Shown piece after piece: positions 15,881 to 23,882 of a DNA stretch of 34,003 nt. Below the pieces are notes generated by a model. It was not told the origin of the DNA and made no database searches. It was given only the letters and a program-made list of their open reading frames with translations. The position numbers were made by a program, and so were the translations under genes. This DNA comes from an uncultured Bacilli bacterium (GTDB lineage Bacteria; Bacillota_I; Bacilli_A; RF39; UBA660), in assembly GCA_947586825.1 (NCBI GenBank), contig CANPXU010000012.1, positions 1-34,003 on the forward strand, in the 5' to 3' direction. Every line of letters begins with the position of its first letter. Within the stretch, counting starts at the first letter, position 1.

Positions 15881-16760
15881 AATATTTGGAAGAAGCGTAA
15901 GAGATGCTTTCAAAAGTGTAATAAGAAACTTTTCATTATCTATGGCAAGTATCCTTTGCGTAACAATTACCTTAATTATTATGTCAGTATCAATTATCGT
16001 AGCGTGCAATATTAAAGAAGCTACGAAGACAATTGAAGATGAAATGCATATTATTGTTTATATGAAAAGCGATGCTACAGATGAAGATAAAGACAACTTA
16101 GAAGCAGAAATTAAAAACACTGAAAATGTAAGAGAGTTTGAATACATTAGTAAAGAAAGTCAAAAACAATCTATGGAAGAGTATGATGAGTTGTTTAAGA
16201 CTTTACTAGACTACTTAGATACTAATCCTCTTCTTAGCTCATTTATCGTTTATGTAGATGATATTAAAGATATGGATGATACTGCTAAAGAACTTGAAAA
16301 GCTTCCTAATGTTGAAACTGTTAAATATGGTGAGCAAACGGTTGGTGAAGTAGTAGATGCATTCGATATTATTGAAAAAGTAACTCTTGGAGTAGTAATA
16401 GCTATGTTATTAGTAACCATATTCTTAATAAGTAATACAATTAAGCTTACTATTTTCTCAAGAAGAAGTGAAATAGAAATTATGCGTTTAGTTGGCGCTA
16501 GCAATACGGCAATAAGATTACCTTTCTTATTCGAGGGTTTAATAATTGGTATTATTGGTTCAATCATTCCGGTATTTGTAACAATTTATGGTTATGTAAT
16601 CTTAAATAATGCAATGAATGGTCGAATATTTACGGAACTTTTAAAATTAATTGAACCATATAATTTTGTCTTCTATGTATCTGCTGTTCTTGTAGGAATT
16701 GGTGCTTTAGTAGGTATGTTAAGTAGTGCTCATTCCGTAAGGAGGTATTTAAAGATATAG
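15843..16760 (+). CDS. ftsX: Cell-division protein FtsX
   Basis: 305 residues with the four-helix FtsX/MacB-like layout: a helix near residues 30-55 and three more in the C-terminal 120 residues. Between them is an extracellular domain (about 58-175) that in relatives touches the hydrolase partner. EIMRLVGASNTAIRLPFLFEG is the FtsX signature. The start is uncertain. ATG 15843 is reported, but GTG 15867 gives MKAIRIFGRSVRDAFKS, which aligns better with FtsX N-termini and has GGAAG upstream. The 3' end overlaps the M23 gene by one base, so ftsE-ftsX-M23 forms one operon. Confidence 0.94.
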   Translation: MRKEVIKPVKAIRIFGRSVRDAFKSVIRNFSLSMASILCVTITLIIMSVSIIVACNIKEATKTIEDEMHIIVYMKSDATDEDKDNLEAEIKNTENVREFEYISKESQKQSMEEYDELFKTLLDYLDTNPLLSSFIVYVDDIKDMDDTAKELEKLPNVETVKYGEQTVGEVVDAFDIIEKVTLGVVIAMLLVTIFLISNTIKLTIFSRRSEIEIMRLVGASNTAIRLPFLFEGLIIGIIGSIIPVFVTIYGYVILNNAMNGRIFTELLKLIEPYNFVFYVSAVLVGIGALVGMLSSAHSVRRYLKI

Positions 16761-17971
16761 TGAAAAAATTAATTAAAATATTAATAGCTATAACTATAAG
16801 TTTTACTTGCATAACAAGAGCGTCTGCGGATAATACTTTAAGAGATTTAAAAAATGAGCTTCAAGCATTGATAAATAAAAAAGCTGCTAATGAAGCAGAG
16901 AAAAATCTTACGCAAAGTGAGATAAACGCTTATAATAGCAAAATAACTAATGCTCATGCTGAGGTTGATCAAGCCCAAATTGATATTGAACTTGCAAAAC
17001 AAAAAATTGAAGCCACAAATACTAAAATCGAAGAGTTAAAAGGTGGTACCGAAAAATTGTTAGTTTTTTATGAACTCACAATGAATGATAATTCTTTAAC
17101 AAACTACGTTGGTTCTGCCACTAGTGTTACTGATTTGATTATGCGTGCTGAAGCTATTTCTCAAGTACTAGATTATAATGAAGGACAATTAAAGAATTTA
17201 GAAAACTTGATTTTAGAAAATGAACAAATGCAAGTAGACCTTGCTAAAAAACAAGAGGACTTGAATCAAAAAATTGTTGAATTTCAAGAAAGTATGAAAA
17301 GTCTTAAAGATAACTTATCATCTTTAGTTGAAGTTACATTAAGCATTGATGATGAAATTAATGCTTTAAGTCAACGAGTTGCTTATTTTGAAAAAATAGG
17401 CTGTGAACTTGATCAAGATTTAGATGAATGTGTTAGAATTAAAGCTACTGATAATTGGATGAAGCCTACTGATCAAGGATATATATCTTCTGGCTTTGGC
17501 TTTCGTACATTCCTTCTTAACGGAGCACCTTATTCTGACTTCCATCCAGGAGTAGACGTTGCCAATGCTGGAGCTCAAGCTCCTGTATATTCTGTATCAA
17601 ATGGTACAGTAGCAGCTATTATTCATCACTCTACCTGTGGTGGAAACCAAGTATTCATTCACTCCGTAGTTAAGGGTCAAAAATATACTATTCAATATGC
17701 CCACTTATATTCTTATACTGTTCAAGTTGGTGATGTTGTAACTCAAGATACTGTTATAGGATATGTTGGGGGCGGTGGTGCTACTTTAGCTGTTAATGGT
17801 GGATGGGATACCTGTTCTACAGGATGGCACTTACACTTTGGCGTTGCTACAGGCTATTATTTAGGAGGTAAATGTGATGGCTGTTATTCCGACTTTAATA
17901 CCTTCGTTGCTCGAAGTATAGAGCCTCCATTTATGCCAAAATTTGGCCAAGCATATTATTCAAGATATTAA
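16760..17971 (+). CDS. Coiled-coil M23 peptidoglycan hydrolase, likely FtsEX partner
   Basis: 403 residues. It has a signal peptide (1-23, cut after TRASA). Two long coiled-coil helices (about 25-100 and 130-210) surround a short middle region, and a C-terminal M23 domain (about 245-390) keeps zinc residues H269xxxD273 and the distal HLHF, plus YAHLY. This is the EnvC/PcsB/CwlO architecture: the coiled coil holds the enzyme inactive until FtsEX moves it. Unlike EnvC, the zinc site looks intact, so it may cut the wall itself. GTG start; GGAGG is 14 bases upstream inside ftsX. Paired cysteines near residues 214/222 and in the catalytic part may be oxidised outside. Confidence 0.9.
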   Translation: MKKLIKILIAITISFTCITRASADNTLRDLKNELQALINKKAANEAEKNLTQSEINAYNSKITNAHAEVDQAQIDIELAKQKIEATNTKIEELKGGTEKLLVFYELTMNDNSLTNYVGSATSVTDLIMRAEAISQVLDYNEGQLKNLENLILENEQMQVDLAKKQEDLNQKIVEFQESMKSLKDNLSSLVEVTLSIDDEINALSQRVAYFEKIGCELDQDLDECVRIKATDNWMKPTDQGYISSGFGFRTFLLNGAPYSDFHPGVDVANAGAQAPVYSVSNGTVAAIIHHSTCGGNQVFIHSVVKGQKYTIQYAHLYSYTVQVGDVVTQDTVIGYVGGGGATLAVNGGWDTCSTGWHLHFGVATGYYLGGKCDGCYSDFNTFVARSIEPPFMPKFGQAYYSRY

Positions 17972-17973
17972 TT

Positions 17974-17997
17974 AAGATAACGAAAGTTATCTTTTTT
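17974..17997 (+). terminator. ftsEX-M23 operon terminator
   Basis: Perfect 8-bp stem AAGATAAC/GTTATCTT (17974-17981 with 17986-17993), GAAA tetraloop and a T run. Confidence 0.9.
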
Positions 17998-18008
17998 GAT
18001 GAAAAAGA

Positions 18009-18037
18009 TTTAAATGTTTTTAAGAAAAAGATATAAT
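18009..18037 (+). promoter_or_regulatory. Lipoprotein gene promoter with predicted start on the ATG
   Basis: TTTAAA (18009-18014), 17-base spacer, perfect TATAAT (18032-18037). The canonical start point (seven bases past the hexamer) is 18044, the A of the lipoprotein ATG. Confidence 0.55.
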
Positions 18038-18043
18038 AATAGT

Positions 18044-18724
18044 ATGAAAAAAATAGTTATTATAATAATGATCCTTTTACTTGCGGGATGTTCTAATGAA
18101 AAAGCTGAATTAAATGAAAACAAAAATACTAGTGATGTACCAATAAAAGAGAACACTTCTTTACCTAGCAACACTTATGAAGACAATAATCCGGTTAAAG
18201 TAAGTATCTATATTGATAATGAACAAGGCAGCCTTTTAAAAGTAGTAGATAAGTATCAAACAACATGGGAAAAGAAAAAAGATATTGTTGTTTTAGCTAC
18301 TCTTCCCACAGATATTGATAATCCTGAGTATGGTTATATGCCTGATATATGGCCTTTGTATGATAAATATGATATATCTTATAAAATAGGTTGGAATGTT
18401 TCTTTTAAGTTAAAAAATGGCGAAGAAATAAATTCAACTTTACTAAAACCTAGTGATGCTGAAAGTTATTATGACTATCTAGAAATATATCTTTATGATG
18501 ATGTTAACGTTCCTGCAGGACAATGGCATTCCCATCTTTTAGATGATGAAGTTAATGAAAAGACGATAATGGATGCTATTAAGTTAACCGCGGGTGAAAA
18601 ATATGAAGAAATAGATGGCCCAATAAGTGTAATGGTATTTTCTTATGACGATAATGAAGATTTTGATGAAAATGGCAATTATCGTGGTAAAAGTTTGTAT
18701 AAAGTAGAAATTTATAATAACTAA
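18044..18724 (+). CDS. Lipoprotein of unknown function
   Basis: 226 residues from ATG 18044 (MKKIVIIIMILLLAGCS). The lipobox LAGC puts the lipidated Cys at residue 16. A Ser/Thr/Asn-rich linker runs to about residue 45. The remaining domain is acidic and aromatic with no motif I recognise; VPAGQWHSHLLDDEV and a beta-rich end are its main marks. An upstream in-frame ATG (18014) would spoil the signal peptide. No Shine-Dalgarno sequence is visible, and the promoter predicts a leaderless mRNA. It may serve the repeat protein encoded next, since tapA-like partners sit beside SipW systems, but that is inference. Confidence 0.7.
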   Translation: MKKIVIIIMILLLAGCSNEKAELNENKNTSDVPIKENTSLPSNTYEDNNPVKVSIYIDNEQGSLLKVVDKYQTTWEKKKDIVVLATLPTDIDNPEYGYMPDIWPLYDKYDISYKIGWNVSFKLKNGEEINSTLLKPSDAESYYDYLEIYLYDDVNVPAGQWHSHLLDDEVNEKTIMDAIKLTAGEKYEEIDGPISVMVFSYDDNEDFDENGNYRGKSLYKVEIYNN

Positions 18725-18728
18725 ATTA

Positions 18729-18757
18729 TTGTTATAAGTTTTTTGTTATGCTATAAT
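18729..18757 (+). promoter_or_regulatory. Promoter of the repeat protein-SipW operon
   Basis: TTGTTA (18729-18734), 17-base spacer, extended -10 TGcTATAAT (hexamer 18752-18757). Confidence 0.75.
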
Positions 18758-18782
18758 CTTAATATAATGAGGAGAGTGTAAA

Positions 18783-20858
18783 TTGAGTGATTTAGAAAAA
18801 GAAAAAGCTATAATTAGTGAATCTCCTGATTTTGAGACACAAAGAGAAATATTAAACGAAGAAAAGATTAATCAAAAAAAGTTGAGAAAATTCTATACGC
18901 ATATAGGATGTGTGTTTTTTTTGACATTCATGATTATCATAATTGCTTATTTAACTATTGATATTTATAAAGAATATAATTTTTTTAGTAATGATGTTTG
19001 CTTAAATGTTAATATAAATGAAGAAGGAGTAGACTTTAAAGCTATAAATGTGGCTGATAAAGGGGACTGTGCTCCTGAATATAATATTGATTACTTTAAT
19101 AATAGAAAAGCTACTTTTAACATTGATTTATTTGGTAACCAAAGCAGGATTTACAATGCAAGAAACCAAAAAGATAATAATGGTTATTGTTTATTAAATT
19201 GTGATTCTAATAACGATAACTGGCCTGATTATAATATTGACTTAAATGGTGATGGAATCGCGGATATAAATATAATTCATGACTACAATAATAGTAATGT
19301 TTGTGATTTAAATTGTGATTTAAATAATGATACTATTCCTGATACCAACATAGATACAGATGGCGATGGAATTGCTGATGTTAATATTACTGATGAATAT
19401 GACAGTTCTAAACCTTTGTATAATGTAGACTATAAAGGAAATAGAAGAGCTGAATTTAATGTAAGAAATGAAGATGGTTCGATATCCAATCCTGTGACAA
19501 AGGTTACGCCAGGAGCAGAGTGCACTGAAAATTGTGATCTTGATGGTGATGGATGGCCTGATTACAATATTAAATTACCAGAAACAGGTACTACTCTAAA
19601 TGAACTTGTTACAACAGGTTCAAAATCAGTTGATTATGATAGAGCAAAAACTGTTGATTGGAAATGTTTTATTTCAGGAACATTACCTAGCTGTGATACA
19701 AATAATGTAGCTCCAAATAATGGTTATATTAATATTGATGTTGATGGTGATGGAACCCCAGATGTTAATGTATCTTATGATGGAGGAACCACTGTTAGTA
19801 ATGGCTTAAATACTCCTGGAAATTATAATGGTCAAGATATAACTTTAAATGAAGATTTTAATGATGATGGTTTCCCTGATTTCAATATTGATTTAAATGG
19901 AGATGGTATTCCAGATTTAAATATTACAGCTGCAGGAAGTCATCAATGCACTAAAAACTGCGATACTAATTATGATGGTAAAGCTGATTATCTAATAGAT
20001 TATGATGGCAGTGGCAACAATAGTATTAGCATGACAAATGAAAATCTTGATGTTGATTTTGATAGTAAATGTGATTTGAACTGCGATACTAATTATGATT
20101 TATATCCGGATTTAAATATTGATACTGATGGTGATGGAGCTCCAGATTTAAATATTGATATTGATAATGATGGAATTCCTGATATCAATATTGATACTGA
20201 TAATGATCATAAGGCAGATAGTAATATGTCTGCAAGACTTGATGGCAATTGTAATTTCAATTGTACAGATAGACCTGAAACGATAGTTGATTACTCTGAT
20301 AGTTGTACTACTAATTGTGATACAAATAAAGATGGATGGCCTGATACTAATGTTGATTTAGATTATGATGGCGTATGTGATATCAATTGCGATACTGGTC
20401 AAACAAATATTGATAAAAATAATGACTATTTTGTTGATGATGGAGATAAAGCTAAAGATATAACATTTGATAAAGGCAAAAATGATATATTCTTTATATT
20501 AAATCCTATTGATATAAAAGGTATAGATATCGAACCAGGATGGCAAGATACATATGTTTTAGAGGTTTATAATAATGCTTCCTATGCTGCAGGCTATAAA
20601 ATAGAGTGGTCTGACATTGTTAATGAGCTTACTGAGGAAAATAATTTGCACTATAGTATTGTTAAAAATGGTAAGTCTTATTTAAATGATCTAAGAACAC
20701 CTTATAGGAATGTAGCTATAAGTGATGAAATAATACTAAGACCAAAAGCCAAAGTTAGATATGTTCTAAATATGAGCTTTGTTGAAACTGGTGAAAATCA
20801 AAATGTTGATAGTGGCAAGACCTTTAAAGGAAAATTAATAGTAACACTAAATAAATAA
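18783..20858 (+). CDS. Surface protein with Asp/Asn/Cys repeats and TasA-like C-terminal domain
   Basis: 691 residues, TTG start with AGGAGAG 6 bases upstream. Residues 1-40 are charged and cytosolic-looking. Residues 41-62 are one membrane helix (FFLTFMIIIIAYLTI), either an anchor or an unusually long signal segment. Residues about 125-560 are repeats of two interleaved kinds: NCDxNxDxxPD units and DxDGDGIPDxNI units, resembling the calcium-binding loops of thrombospondin type-3 and dockerin-like proteins. The last 115 residues (from about 575) form a beta-rich domain (IDIEPGWQDTYVLEVYNNAS) like TasA/camelysin. Since sipW follows, I infer a secreted, calcium-stabilised fibre or matrix component. 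There are at least 15 Cys, mostly in NC pairs. No sortase motif is seen. Confidence 0.75.
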   Translation: MSDLEKEKAIISESPDFETQREILNEEKINQKKLRKFYTHIGCVFFLTFMIIIIAYLTIDIYKEYNFFSNDVCLNVNINEEGVDFKAINVADKGDCAPEYNIDYFNNRKATFNIDLFGNQSRIYNARNQKDNNGYCLLNCDSNNDNWPDYNIDLNGDGIADINIIHDYNNSNVCDLNCDLNNDTIPDTNIDTDGDGIADVNITDEYDSSKPLYNVDYKGNRRAEFNVRNEDGSISNPVTKVTPGAECTENCDLDGDGWPDYNIKLPETGTTLNELVTTGSKSVDYDRAKTVDWKCFISGTLPSCDTNNVAPNNGYINIDVDGDGTPDVNVSYDGGTTVSNGLNTPGNYNGQDITLNEDFNDDGFPDFNIDLNGDGIPDLNITAAGSHQCTKNCDTNYDGKADYLIDYDGSGNNSISMTNENLDVDFDSKCDLNCDTNYDLYPDLNIDTDGDGAPDLNIDIDNDGIPDINIDTDNDHKADSNMSARLDGNCNFNCTDRPETIVDYSDSCTTNCDTNKDGWPDTNVDLDYDGVCDINCDTGQTNIDKNNDYFVDDGDKAKDITFDKGKNDIFFILNPIDIKGIDIEPGWQDTYVLEVYNNASYAAGYKIEWSDIVNELTEENNLHYSIVKNGKSYLNDLRTPYRNVAISDEIILRPKAKVRYVLNMSFVETGENQNVDSGKTFKGKLIVTLNK
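19198..20447 (+). repeat. Degenerate NCD / DGDGxPD repeats inside the surface protein gene
   Basis: The units are in-frame and imperfect, of roughly 12-30 codons. Typical units are NCDTNYDGKAD, NCDLNNDTIPD and NCDTNKDGWPD alternating with DTDGDGAPD, DLNGDGIAD and DIDNDGIPD. The DNA echoes the protein period with recurrent GATGGTGATGGA-like words. Confidence 0.85.
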
Positions 20859-20878
20859 TACGGAAGGAATAAAAAGGG

Positions 20879-21559
20879 ATGAAGAAAAAATATAGTAAAA
20901 ATTATATTTTTAAATATCTATCCACGATATGCTCGTGGACCCTTTTTATTTATTTGCTTTTAATTGCGGGCTTCTTGTTCTTTTATTTTATAAATATTAA
21001 GATTATAAACAAAGATAAAGTTAGTCAACCTATTTCAATATATACCATTGTAAGTGGTTCAATGATTCCTACGATAGATGTATATGATGTAGTAATTAAT
21101 GTAAAAATTGATTCTCCTAAAGATATAAAAGAGGGGGATATAATTACCTTTATTTCTCAAAGTGCAATATCAGAAAATCTAACAGTTACTCACCGGGTTA
21201 AAGATATTCAAGTAGTTAATGGTGAATACCAATTCACTACTAAAGGAGATAATAATATTATTCAAGATTCTGCTCCTGCAACATTTGATAAAATAATTGG
21301 TAAAGCAGTACTTAGAATTCCCCAATTAGGAAGAGTTCAAACTTTTGTAGCAAGCAAGTTTGGCTGGATAGTAATAGTTATTCTTCCAGCTCTTTATATA
21401 ATACTTAAAGATATTATTAAACTAGTAAGAATAAGTAAATTACAAAAAACATCTAACGAAGAAAAAGCAAATGCTATAAAAAATGGCAAAAAAGATTATG
21501 ATGAAGATGACAATGATGATATAATAGACGATGATGAAAGGAAAGATGACGATGACTGA
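20879..21559 (+). CDS. sipW: Signal peptidase I, SipW/ER type
   Basis: 226 residues: an N-terminal helix (about 18-40), the catalytic domain, and a second helix (about 163-183) with a cytosolic tail. Catalytic signs are VSGSMIPT (S61), VTHRV (H105) and TKGDNN (D124). Having His where ordinary bacterial type I peptidases have Lys marks the SipW/archaeal/ER class, which in Bacillus processes TasA and TapA. It is placed 20 bases after the repeat protein gene, which is therefore its likely substrate. The tail is strongly acidic (about residues 208-226, mostly Asp), longer than I would expect. GGAAGGA precedes the ATG. Confidence 0.9.
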   Translation: MKKKYSKNYIFKYLSTICSWTLFIYLLLIAGFLFFYFINIKIINKDKVSQPISIYTIVSGSMIPTIDVYDVVINVKIDSPKDIKEGDIITFISQSAISENLTVTHRVKDIQVVNGEYQFTTKGDNNIIQDSAPATFDKIIGKAVLRIPQLGRVQTFVASKFGWIVIVILPALYIILKDIIKLVRISKLQKTSNEEKANAIKNGKKDYDEDDNDDIIDDDERKDDDD

Positions 21560-21806
21560 GGGAGATTTAATAATATTAGATAATAATGAAAGATATTCAT
21601 TATTAAAAAAGATATCTTTAAATGAAGATACCTATTTTATGGCTGCATTTGTAAAAGATGATGATTTAGTAGATAAATCCAGAATAGTATATTTTAGAGT
21701 TGAAGAAGGCGACGATGAACAATTTGTTGATTTAGTAACAAGCGAAAAGATTATTACTGAACTTACTAACAAATTAGCAGAAGACGTAAAAAAAGGTGCT
21801 AACTAA
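21552..21806 (+). CDS. DUF1292-like small acidic protein
   Basis: 84 residues. Start chosen at ATG 21552 (MTEGDLIILDNNERY) because AAGGA is about 9 bases away; upstream in-frame ATGs at 21531, 21534 and 21546 lie closer to or before the site. It resembles YrzB/DUF1292 proteins: an opening 'GD.i.l.D', a beta strand of aromatic residues (TYFMAAFV), then an acidic helix. The role of the family is unknown. It overlaps sipW by 8 bases, so it is translationally coupled, but DUF1292 genes elsewhere accompany other housekeeping genes, so a role in the SipW system is not assured. Confidence 0.65.
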   Translation: MTEGDLIILDNNERYSLLKKISLNEDTYFMAAFVKDDDLVDKSRIVYFRVEEGDDEQFVDLVTSEKIITELTNKLAEDVKKGAN

Positions 21807-21820
21807 TAGCATCTTTTTTC
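21791..21820. terminator. Bidirectional terminator after the sipW operon
   Basis: 8-bp stem AGGTGCTA/TAGCATCT (21795-21802 with 21808-21815, one G-T pair) between A and T runs. It serves both the sipW operon and the convergent symporter gene. Confidence 0.8.
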
Positions 21821-22989
21821 ATGAGTTTATTTATCCACAAAGAAGCTGCTGTATCACCAAGTGAGTTAAGCATTGTTGCTGGAGCATCAGTAATGGTGGC
21901 AATTATTGTTAAAATAGGAAGTGCAGATATTGGGAAGCCTAAAAGGGTTATTATTAACATCTCCGATATAGTACCGCCGCCTACAGGTACAGCTGTAATA
22001 AGAAGGCTTGCGACGATAGCTACAAGGCAAACTTCAAAAACACTTATAGAACTACCAAATAAATAAACTAAAAACATTATTTTGAATACACTATCAATAA
22101 CCGATCCATCTTTATGGAAACTAGTACCTAAAGATAGGGTAGTATTACAAACATCTTCATTAACACCCATATTCTTTATTGCTTTAACATTAACTGGTAA
22201 AGTAGCAGCAGAAGAGCATGTGCCTAATGAGCAAAGGATAACCGGAAGACTTTCTTTCCAAAAGGTTTTAATACTTTTACCACATAATAGAGCAATTAAT
22301 GAGTAAACTAAAATGGCAAAAATGATAGATATTACTGTGTAATAGATGAATACCTTAAGATAACTTGTGGCTACACTGGCACCGAAAGATCCGACCATAG
22401 ATGCAAAATAAGCACATATTCCTATTGGAGCATAATACATAATTATTTTAATGATATTCATAATTATTTCATTAGCAGTTTCTAGTCCTTTAATAATCTT
22501 TTCTTTATTATCAAGACTATTTATGGATATACCTGTTAAGATGCTAAACGTTATTAAAGCAATGATGTTATTTTTAGATATTAATTCCGTAAAATCTGAT
22601 ACACTAAACATTGAAACAAACTTTTCAAGATAGTTCATAGCTTCACTAGTAACACTGCTATCCATTGAGCTTAAAGCAGAAGTTGAAACAAAGTTATAGG
22701 CATATGTTGCGGCAACACCAACACCAACGGATATTATAGCCATTAAGATGAATACTACAAAGATTCTTCTTATTAGTCTGAAAGCTTTACGTGGTCTTAT
22801 TTTAGCAATGGCTAAAGTGACAGTTACAAATATAAGAGGAACAATAACTACTGATAATAGATTAATAAATAATTCTCCAAGTGGTGCTATATATGAAGCT
22901 TTATCTTTGAATATAAGGCCTATGATAACACCTATTACCATACTTAAAATAAGTGCTATACTAGTGCCCCACCTTTTTAAAAAATTCAT
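21799..22989 (-). CDS. Dicarboxylate/amino acid:cation symporter (DAACS/GltP family)
   Basis: 396 residues from ATG 22989 (a GTG 3 codons upstream is in frame, but AGGTGATTATA fits the ATG). About 8 helices plus two re-entrant loops. Family marks: the serine-rich hairpin [13 protein letters not shown], the later [13 protein letters not shown] loop (in place of NMDGT) and [14 protein letters not shown]. Members import glutamate, aspartate, serine or dicarboxylates with Na+ or H+. HKDGS instead of the usual NMDGT suggests a divergent subgroup with unclear substrate. Convergent with the sipW operon and divergent from rubrerythrin. Confidence 0.92.
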   Translation of the reverse strand: MNFLKRWGTSIALILSMVIGVIIGLIFKDKASYIAPLGELFINLLSVVIVPLIFVTVTLAIAKIRPRKAFRLIRRIFVVFILMAIISVGVGVAATYAYNFVSTSALSSMDSSVTSEAMNYLEKFVSMFSVSDFTELISKNNIIALITFSILTGISINSLDNKEKIIKGLETANEIIMNIIKIIMYYAPIGICAYFASMVGSFGASVATSYLKVFIYYTVISIIFAILVYSLIALLCGKSIKTFWKESLPVILCSLGTCSSAATLPVNVKAIKNMGVNEDVCNTTLSLGTSFHKDGSVIDSVFKIMFLVYLFGSSISVFEVCLVAIVASLLITAVPVGGGTISEMLIITLLGFPISALPILTIIATITDAPATMLNSLGDTAASLWINKLMKKDAIS

Positions 22990-23054
22990 TATAATCACCT
23001 ATATTATTTATATTCGAACATGCGAGATATGTGCCCAAATTTTTGCTCAAAATT

Positions 23055-23069
23055 ATATAATTATTAAAT
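23055..23069 (+). promoter_or_regulatory. Possible PerR-like operator
   Basis: Fifteen bases matching the PerR box TTATAATNATTATAA at 11 of 14 specified positions, directly before the -35 of the rubrerythrin promoter. The region is very AT-rich, so chance similarity is quite possible. Confidence 0.25.
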
Positions 23070-23097
23070 TGACTAGTAATATTAAATGTGTTAATAT
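23069..23097 (+). promoter_or_regulatory. Rubrerythrin promoter
   Basis: TTGACT (23069-23074), 17-base spacer, extended -10 TGtTAATAT (hexamer 23092-23097). Confidence 0.7.
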
Positions 23098-23122
23098 TAA
23101 AATGAAATTTAAGGAGGAAGTA

Positions 23123-23662
23123 ATGGAACTAAAAGGAAGTAAAACAGAAGCTAATTTAATGGCTGCATTTGCTGGGGAAAGCCAAGCAAGAAATAAATAT
23201 ACATATTATGCATCAAAAGCAAGAAAAGATGGTTATGAACAAATCGCTGCTATCTTTGAGGAAACTGCTAATAATGAAAAAGAGCATGCTAAATTATGGT
23301 TTAAAGAATTAAATGGAGGAGAAATTCCTTCAACTGAAGAAAACTTAAAAGATGCTGCTCATGGTGAAAACTATGAATGGACAGAAATGTATAAAGAATT
23401 TGCGGAAACTGCTAGAGAAGAAGGTTTTGACCAAATAGCTTTCCTTTTTGAAAAAGTTGGCGAAATTGAAAAACATCATGAAGAAAGATATTTAAAACTA
23501 TTAGATAATGTTGAAAAAGATCAAGTATTCCATAAAGATGAAGAAGTAATTTGGATTTGCCGTAACTGTGGTCATGTTTACTATGGTAAGGATGCTTTAA
23601 AGGTTTGTCCTGTTTGTAAACATGCTGAAAGCTTTATGGAACTTAAAGCTGTTAATTATTAA
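23123..23662 (+). CDS. rbr: Rubrerythrin
   Basis: 179 residues from ATG 23123 (AAGGAGGAAG upstream); a much longer open frame beginning at 22748 has no ribosome site in its upper part. N-terminal four-helix diiron domain with Glu ligands in [22 protein letters not shown] and [14 protein letters not shown]-terminal rubredoxin-like Fe(Cys)4 site is formed by C146xxC149 and C162xxC165. It reduces hydrogen peroxide in the cytosol using NAD(P)H-linked donors, and so protects anaerobes from oxidants. The family suits an anaerobic gut host. It is likely a single-gene transcript before the pheST T-box. Confidence 0.95.
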   Translation: MELKGSKTEANLMAAFAGESQARNKYTYYASKARKDGYEQIAAIFEETANNEKEHAKLWFKELNGGEIPSTEENLKDAAHGENYEWTEMYKEFAETAREEGFDQIAFLFEKVGEIEKHHEERYLKLLDNVEKDQVFHKDEEVIWICRNCGHVYYGKDALKVCPVCKHAESFMELKAVNY

Positions 23663-23679
23663 TATACAGTGATTTATTA

Positions 23680-23863
23680 AAGTAGTTTTAGAAAATTATT
23701 AGAGAGTAATAAAGATGGTGAAATTATTACACAAAGCTAAAACGAAATTCAAATAAGGAGTATAAACGATTAAGTCGCGTTAAGACAAAAGAGTGTATGA
23801 AGCTTCATAAATTAAGGTGGTACCGCGGGCATGGCTCGTCCTTAAGTTATGGAGCTTTTTTGT
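23680..23863 (+). ncRNA. T-box riboswitch (tRNA-Phe), upstream of pheST
   Basis: The T-box core AAGGTGGTACCGCG (23814-23827) is unmistakable. The 5' part contains AGAGAGTA (23701) and a specifier loop where TTC, a Phe codon, lies at 23748-23750. The terminator pairs 23801-23817 with 23840-23856 (17 bp, one mismatch, one G-T) and ends in a T run. Uncharged tRNA-Phe should bind the specifier and the T-box and stop the terminator forming, so pheST is expressed when phenylalanine-charged tRNA is scarce. Confidence 0.92.
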
Positions 23864-23882
23864 ATAATGAAAGGATATATTA

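Noticed and set aside
19198-20447. CRISPR array or tandem DNA repeat
   Set aside because: Repeats are imperfect, in frame, of variable spacing, and encode protein units; there are no identical repeats with unique spacers.
22748-23122. Long in-frame extension upstream of rubrerythrin
   Set aside because: It lies over the symporter start and the divergent promoters; ATG 23123 has AAGGAGGAAG and gives a normal rubrerythrin.
23663-23882. Small gene in the gap before pheS
   Set aside because: The stretch is fully explained by the T-box leader and its terminator.
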